DNA from: Patescibacteria group bacterium UBA6164
Lineage (GTDB): Bacteria; Patescibacteriota; Gracilibacteria; BD1-5; UBA6164
Direction of reading: 5' to 3'
DNA length: 36,488 nucleotides
Assembly (NCBI GenBank): GCA_002422305.1
Contig: DIUG01000049.1
Coordinates: 45,838-82,325, forward strand
Positions 31,340 to 36,488 of this stretch are shown piece by piece. The first letter of the stretch is position 1. Each line of letters opens with the position of its first letter. The notes under the pieces were generated by a model that saw only the letters and a program-made list of their open reading frames with translations, was not told where the DNA came from and did no database searches. Position numbers and translations under genes: made by a program.

Positions 31340-33598
31340 ATGAATTTAAATCCAAAACAGGAAGAAGCAAAAAATAAAATAGATTGACCTCTTTTGATAA
31401 TTGCATGAGCTGGTAGTTGAAAAACAGCTACACTTACAGCAAGAGTTCAATATATGATAAAAGAGAAATGAATAAATCCATCAGAAATAATGATGGTAAC
31501 TTTTACAAATAAAGCAGCTAGTGAAATGAGAGAAAGAGTTGCAAAAACTTTATGAATTGAAGTCCCTAGAAATATTTACTCTAAATATAATTTTCCTATG
31601 GTTTGAACTTTTCACTCTATTTGAATATTTATTTTAAAAGATGTATTATCTAAATATTTATCAGAAGAATTAAACATATGACTTAAAAAAGATTTTGTTA
31701 TTTATGATGAATCAGATAAATTATCAGTATTAAAAAATATTTTAAAAAATAAATTAAACCTAGACGAAAAAGAATTTCCAGCTAGACAAGTAGCATTTTT
31801 TATAAGTAATGCAAAAAATAGTTTAATTACAGCAAAATGATATGAAGCAGAAGTAGATTCTAGTATAAAAGAAATTGTTTATAAAGTATATTTACAATAT
31901 GAAAAAGATTTAGCACAAAATAATGCTATAGATTTCGATGATATATTAGTAAAAACTTTAGCAGTTTTGAGAATACCAAAGATATTAAATGAATATCAAG
32001 AAAAATATAAATATTTGATGGTTGATGAATATCAAGATACAAATGCACCTCAATATGAAATAGTTAAATTATTAGCTAGTAAATATAGAAATTTGGCAGT
32101 AGTTGGAGATGATAGTCAGTCTATATATAGTTGGAGATGAGCAGATATGAGAAATATAATAAATTTTAGAAAAGATTATAATGATGTCTTAATAGTAAAA
32201 CTTGAACAAAATTATAGATCTACAAAAAAGATTATAGCTTGAGCAAATGCTGTAATAAATAAAAATACAAGCTGAATAAAAAAAGAATTATGGACAGAAA
32301 ATCCTGAATGAGAGCATATAAATTATATAGAATCTCCAGATGATAAAACGGAAGCTAGTATTATAGTAAATATAATTAAAAAAAAGGAGTGAAATTATAT
32401 AGATAATTTAATTCTTTATCGTACAAATGCACAATCAAGAAAAATAGAAGAAGCTTTAATGGTAGCAAATATACCATATAGAGTAATATGATGACAAAAA
32501 TTTTATGATAGAAAAGAAATAAAAGATTTATTATCATATCTAAGAGTAATACATAATCCAAATGATATAGTATCTATGAAAAGGATTATAAATACACCAA
32601 CTAGAAAAATATGATTAAAATCTATAGAAATTATGGATAATTATAGAGAAAATTTTTGACTTAATTATCCTCAAATAATAGAAAATGTAGATGAAATAGA
32701 AGAATTGAAAACTTGAGCAAAAAATGCAATACAAAATTTTAATATTATTTTTGAAGATTTAGTCAAATCTTCTGAAAAAAAAGTAGTTTCAGAATTAATA
32801 AAAGATATAATTAAATTTACTAAATATGAAGATTATATAACAGAATGATTAAGTAAAGAAGAAAAAGAAGCTAAATTAGAAAATATAGATGAATTAATAA
32901 ATGTAGCAACAGAATATAATTGAATGGAATCTAGAGAAAGTTTATCAGTATTTTTAGAAGAAGTAGCACTTATAACAGATATGGATAAAAATGATGAAAG
33001 AGCCGATTATGTAACATTAATGACTATTCATACTTCAAAATGACTAGAACAAAAAAGAGTTTTTTTAACATGATTAGAAGAATGACTTTTTCCAAGTTTT
33101 AGATCTACATGAGATCAACATGCACTAGAAGAAGAAAGAAGACTTATGTATGTAGCAATGACTAGAGCTAGAGAAGAATTATATATTTCCAGAGCTAAAG
33201 AAAGATTTAATTTTGGTGATTTTGTAAGAAATCCTGAATCTAGATTTTTAAAAGAAATTCCTTTAGAATATATCTTAAATTATGATTTATGAGAATATTT
33301 AAAAGGTTGATGATTTTCTTTTTGAAATAATTTTTCATCAAACAACGAGTCATTTAATGATTGATTTAATGATTCATTTAATTTTTGAAATAATTCATGA
33401 TGATTTAAATCAAAACCAAAAGTAATCGTTAAAATAAATAATGATATATCTATGTTTGTCAGATGAGATAAAGTAAGTCATCCAAAATTTTGAAATTGAA
33501 TAATTACATCATTAAATTGAGAATTAGCAGAAATAGCTTTTAGCTGAAAATGAATAGTAAAAATGAATATAAAAATTGCTCCAGTTAGAAAAATTTAA
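31340..33598 (+). CDS. uvrD: UvrD/PcrA/Rep-type DNA helicase
   Basis: This SF1A 3'-5' helicase acts in nucleotide excision and mismatch repair and removes proteins from DNA. The 752-residue protein has the Q motif LNPKQEEA at the start, Walker A IAGAGSGKTATL (about residues 21-32), TFTNKAA, Walker B MVDEYQDTN (about 227-235), GDDSQSIYSWRGA (about 256-268), NYRSTKKI, TIHTSKGLE (about 560-568) and YVAMTRAREELY (about 603-614). A Gly/Asn/Ser/Phe-rich linker (about 655-690) leads to a small C-terminal domain with VSHPKFGNGII, the Tudor-like RNA-polymerase-binding fold of PcrA. All motifs are intact and the length is typical. Confidence 0.95.
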
Positions 33599-33628
33599 AA
33601 ATTAAATTCCATCATTCTTTTTATAAAA

Positions 33629-33661
33629 AAAATAATATACTCTTGTAGGGTATATTATTTT
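33629..33661. terminator. Terminator between uvrD and the AAA ATPase gene
   Basis: A 15-bp stem with one G-T pair (33629-33643 with 33647-33661) and a 3-base loop, followed by Ts. It overlaps the stop of the convergent minus-strand gene and can serve both. Confidence 0.82.
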
Positions 33662-34713
33662 TCCATTTCTTTTACCAACTTTTCAAAACCTTTTTTTGTT
33701 GTTTTACTATTTGCTGTAATTCTTTGTTTTCTTGATTCATAAAACCAAATATCTATATCAACTAATTTTTTAACTAAATCTATTATATTTTCTTCTTTTG
33801 GTATGATATATTCTCATTTTTTTGCAATTTGTTTTATTACTTTATCAAAAATCTTTTGTTCTTTTTTAGTTAATTCATATTTCCAAAATTCTAAACTTTT
33901 TGCATATTCATCTCATATTAAAACTTCAACTCATTTTTTATAATCTCATGTATTTTTATAATCCAAAAAACATTGCCAAATCTCCCAAACTGAGCCTCAT
34001 AAATTTTCCCAAAAATATTTTACAATTTTATCTTCTAATCACTCTATTTCTTTTAACCAATATTCTACATCTTTTTTTTCTAAATGATTAACTAAATAAT
34101 ATTTAGATGTATTTTTTAATTTTGCATGATTGTAAAGTTCTTCTATATAATAACTATCTGAAGTCAAACAAATCACATGTGCTAGATGATTAACCTTAGT
34201 TAACTTTATAAAAAATTTAAATAATTCTTCCACAAGTAATAAATTATTTTCTTTATCAATTATAATATTTTTTAAATATTGAAATTCATCAAGAATAATT
34301 ACTGGTTTAATTCACTTTTCATTTGCTTTTTTTAGTTTTTCAAGCATTACTCAAAAAATATTTGTTTTTATTGCTTTCTCATCATCTATATCCCAACCAA
34401 AAAATCAAAAATCTACTTTTATTCAACTAACTATTTCTTTAACTTTTCATTTTAGATCTTCTGGGAAAAATATATTTTTAAAATCATTAAAATTCGTAAT
34501 TAAAACTCATCTCATATCAAGATAATTCACTGCATATTTTTTTTGATCAAGTTCTTTTATAACTTTTTCAATCAAAGTAGTTTTTCAAGTTGATTTTGGT
34601 CAATAAACAAAAAGTATATTACTTGGTGAATTTCATAAATAATTATTTATATATTCTTGTTCAGCCACTCTATTTATAAATGGGGGATATTTATCAAAAT
34701 ATTTTTTACTCAT
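33655..34713 (-). CDS. AAA ATPase of the archaeal ATPase (PF01637-like) family
   Basis: The 352-residue protein has an N-terminal STAND/AAA-type P-loop, VYGPKSTGKTTLIEKV (about residues 32-47), Walker B PVIILDEFQYL (about 134-144), a sensor-like CLTSDS, and the YYLVNHLEKKDVEYWL region seen in archaeal-type ATPases. A C-terminal winged-helix-like part follows (YELTKKEQKIFDKVIKQIAK). Such proteins are common in archaea, CPR and mobile islands; the best known link is to paired nucleases or regulators, but most are uncharacterised. It lies 190 bp downstream of the nucleotidyltransferase-like gene on the same strand and ends at a terminator shared with uvrD. Confidence 0.8.
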
Positions 34714-34903
34714 ATATTTTTAATTAAATTTTATTTTACTTTTAAAGTATATAAAAAATGTGAAATAAAGCAAAGTTCTTTATTTTATAAAACTAACCTA
34801 TTTATTCAACTCACTTTCAAATTCTTCTTGGTTTTTAGGATTTAATACTTTTACATTATCAAGTATATTATATATAAAAATATTGTTTTTCAAAATTAAT
34901 TAT
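34714..34903. other. Intergenic stretch with a short minus-strand gene remnant
   Basis: The minus strand from about 34899 to 34798 reads as an open frame of about 33 codons without ATG, including NVKVLNPKNQEEFESELNK before a TAG. The amphipathic, charged C-terminus looks coding. It may be the tail of a decayed gene or a tiny protein starting at a TTG (34893). No clear promoter was seen for the ATPase downstream. Confidence 0.3.
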
Positions 34904-36475
34904 TTATATCTTTTTTCAAATTTCTATAAACTTCCTATAAGCAACTTCTGATAGTTTATAAACATAATTATCTCTTGAATTTCAAGCACTTTTTTCATTA
35001 TCAAAAGAATCAAATTTAACATTCATTCATGGATCAATAATTGAATAAGATTTTTTAAATTCATCAAAATTATCTCAAACTTTTTCAGATACTTCTACAA
35101 AACTTTTAAATGCTTCTACTAAACTTCATCAATTTGATAAAATCCAGTTTTCAACTCATACTCAAGATAATCATCAATCTTGTTTTTTATAAACTCCATT
35201 ATCTTTTAAAATATTTTTTGCTAATATTATTTGTGATTTTACTTGATTTAACTTTTCTTTTCAATACTTTTTTTCTATATGTTTATATCTATCTTCAAGA
35301 GCTGTAGCTGTATCATATTCTCTTAATTGATTTTTTGTTATAAAAAGTATATCTATTCTAAATCAAAACTTATTTTCATTAGACTTTAATTGAAAACTTC
35401 CGTTTTCTCTAGATCAACTTCATTCCTGATTTGTTGTTTCTAGTTTTTCATGAATTATTTTTATTACTTCTTCTATTTTTAAGGTATCAGTTTTGTCTAA
35501 ATGAACTGTAATATCTATATCTAAACTTTCAGAAGCAAATAATTCTTCTTTTCAAGGCAAATTTAACATACTTGTTCATCTTCAAGTTGATCAACAATTA
35601 ACTATTTCAGCTCAAACAATTCATCTATCTCATTTGTCTTTGATATCAATATTATTTTCTTTCAAAGCTTCAAAAACTATATTTTCTATTTCACTATTTT
35701 TAGTATTCATATAATCTTGCATTTCAACAATACTTTGATTTATTTTTTGTCATATATCTTGGTATTTAGAATCTTTTATTTGAGATAAATCAGTATTTTT
35801 AAGCTCAAAATCATTTCATTCAAACTTTTCTATTCAATCAAATATTTTTTTATATTTTTCAAAGTCATCAAATGTAAATATAATTTTTCAAGTATTATCG
35901 TAAACAGGTATATAAAATCAATTTTGAACTATATTTATAAAGTATTCTTCTTTTTTATTGTATAAAATAGTATCCTCAAAAACTATACTATCTATATCTG
36001 TGGTAGCTATTCAAGTCCTTACTCAATAATGTTCTTCTGAACAAGTTTTAAAGATTTCATACTTTCAAAAATCATCATATTTTTCTCAATTTGTAGTATT
36101 TATACATTTATTTCAAAAACTATCCTTTTTTAAAATAAACTTAATACTTCAATATCAATTACTCATAGAATTATTTAATATTTCTTTTGTATTATTTCAT
36201 TGTCATTGTTTCACCATAGCAATATCAGTATCGAGTGGAGTAGAGTCACTATCTGAGCTTGATCATAAAAATTCTTTTGCATTTGATCAATTTTGTAGTA
36301 TATTTGAAAAATAACTTTCATTTATTCATTTTATAAAATCACCTTCTTCAAGAGTTAAATCTTGTCTTGAAAATTGTACTCATCTATCATTTGCTTGTTT
36401 TACTTTTAACTCTATTTTACTTAATAATTCATCAAATGAGTTAACTTTTAATGGTTTCAAAAAATCGGTATTGAC
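34904..36475 (-). CDS. Nucleotidyltransferase (class I CCA-adding/OAS-like) fused to an unknown domain; 5' end uncertain
   Basis: The open frame is about 520 residues. Counted from a TTG at 36460, the C-terminal half shows NCGSTGRGTSM (about residues 285-295), LDIDITVHLD (about 310-319) and FRIDILF (about 368-374). This is the G[GS]...DxD...D pattern of pol-beta-type nucleotidyltransferases. It is followed by KNILKDNGVYKKQDGGLSGV and NWILSNGGSLVEAFKSF, and then IIDPGMNV, in the order seen in archaeal CCA-adding enzymes. The N-terminal half (FLGSSSDSDSTPLDTDIAMV; GVRTGIATTDIDSI; NGFYIPVYDNTGKIIFTFDD) is an unassigned domain, possibly ADP-ribosyltransferase-like by a vague resemblance. An in-frame TAG at 36476-36478 precedes it; the first ATG is about 80 codons in. 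It could start at TTG or be disrupted. The AAA ATPase gene follows. Confidence 0.65.
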
Positions 36476-36488
36476 CTAAAATCTGTGG

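Overview
The window comes from a very AT-rich bacterium that reads UGA as glycine (genetic code 25), as in Candidatus Absconditabacteria (SR1) and Gracilibacteria. This is seen directly. Almost every gene is full of in-frame TGA codons, and they fall on invariant glycines: Walker A of the first helicase is ATGSGKT with both Gly as TGA, and the ABC signature LSGGE is read through tga tga. With TGA as Gly, 25 complete reading frames plus one with an uncertain 5' end tile the window and close cleanly on TAA or TAG. Coding starts usually have only an A-rich leader and no Shine-Dalgarno.

Layout, left to right. (1) 1-3540: an accessory-looking block with an SF2 DEAD/DEAH helicase carrying five near-identical ~97-residue C-terminal modules. 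It is flanked by ~54-bp direct repeats and followed by a 30-codon remnant of a paralogue's start. (2) 3541-8206: secF, an ABC exporter, a cis-prenyltransferase (uppS) and a polyprenyl diphosphate synthase, i.e. envelope and lipid-carrier functions. A bidirectional terminator separates them from clpP on the minus strand. (3) 8987-14675: gltX, a zinc-ribbon protein, a membrane-anchored coiled-coil protein, a dCMP deaminase, miaB and an MscS-like membrane protein. (4) 14713-16914, minus strand: a TRM11/Trm-G10-like methyltransferase, adenylate kinase and the RNase P RNA. (5) 16915-17319: an AT-rich gap upstream of dnaA that may hold the origin. (6) 17320-25505: dnaA, a DUF4012 membrane protein, a small minus-strand gene, a MurE-type ligase, dnaX and a priA that stops half way. 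(7) 25658-29573: a large pilin-like protein, then a cyclic-nucleotide-binding-domain protein and pilT on the other strand, a type IV pilus group. (8) 29667-33598: a divergent pair, a TrmA/RlmD-type RNA methyltransferase and a UvrD/PcrA helicase. (9) 33655-36475: a second accessory block on the minus strand with an archaeal-class AAA ATPase and a large protein whose C-terminal half looks like a class I (archaeal CCA-adding/OAS-like) nucleotidyltransferase.

The centre is housekeeping: replication, tRNA modification and charging, RNase P, protein export and quality control, and cell-wall precursors. The pilus genes fit a small epibiotic or host-dependent cell. The two ends are where something undescribed may lie: the modular helicase in its repeat-flanked setting, and the nucleotidyltransferase fusion beside an AAA ATPase. 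No tRNA, rRNA operon, CRISPR array or transposase was recognised. Functions were assigned by reading motifs, without database searches.
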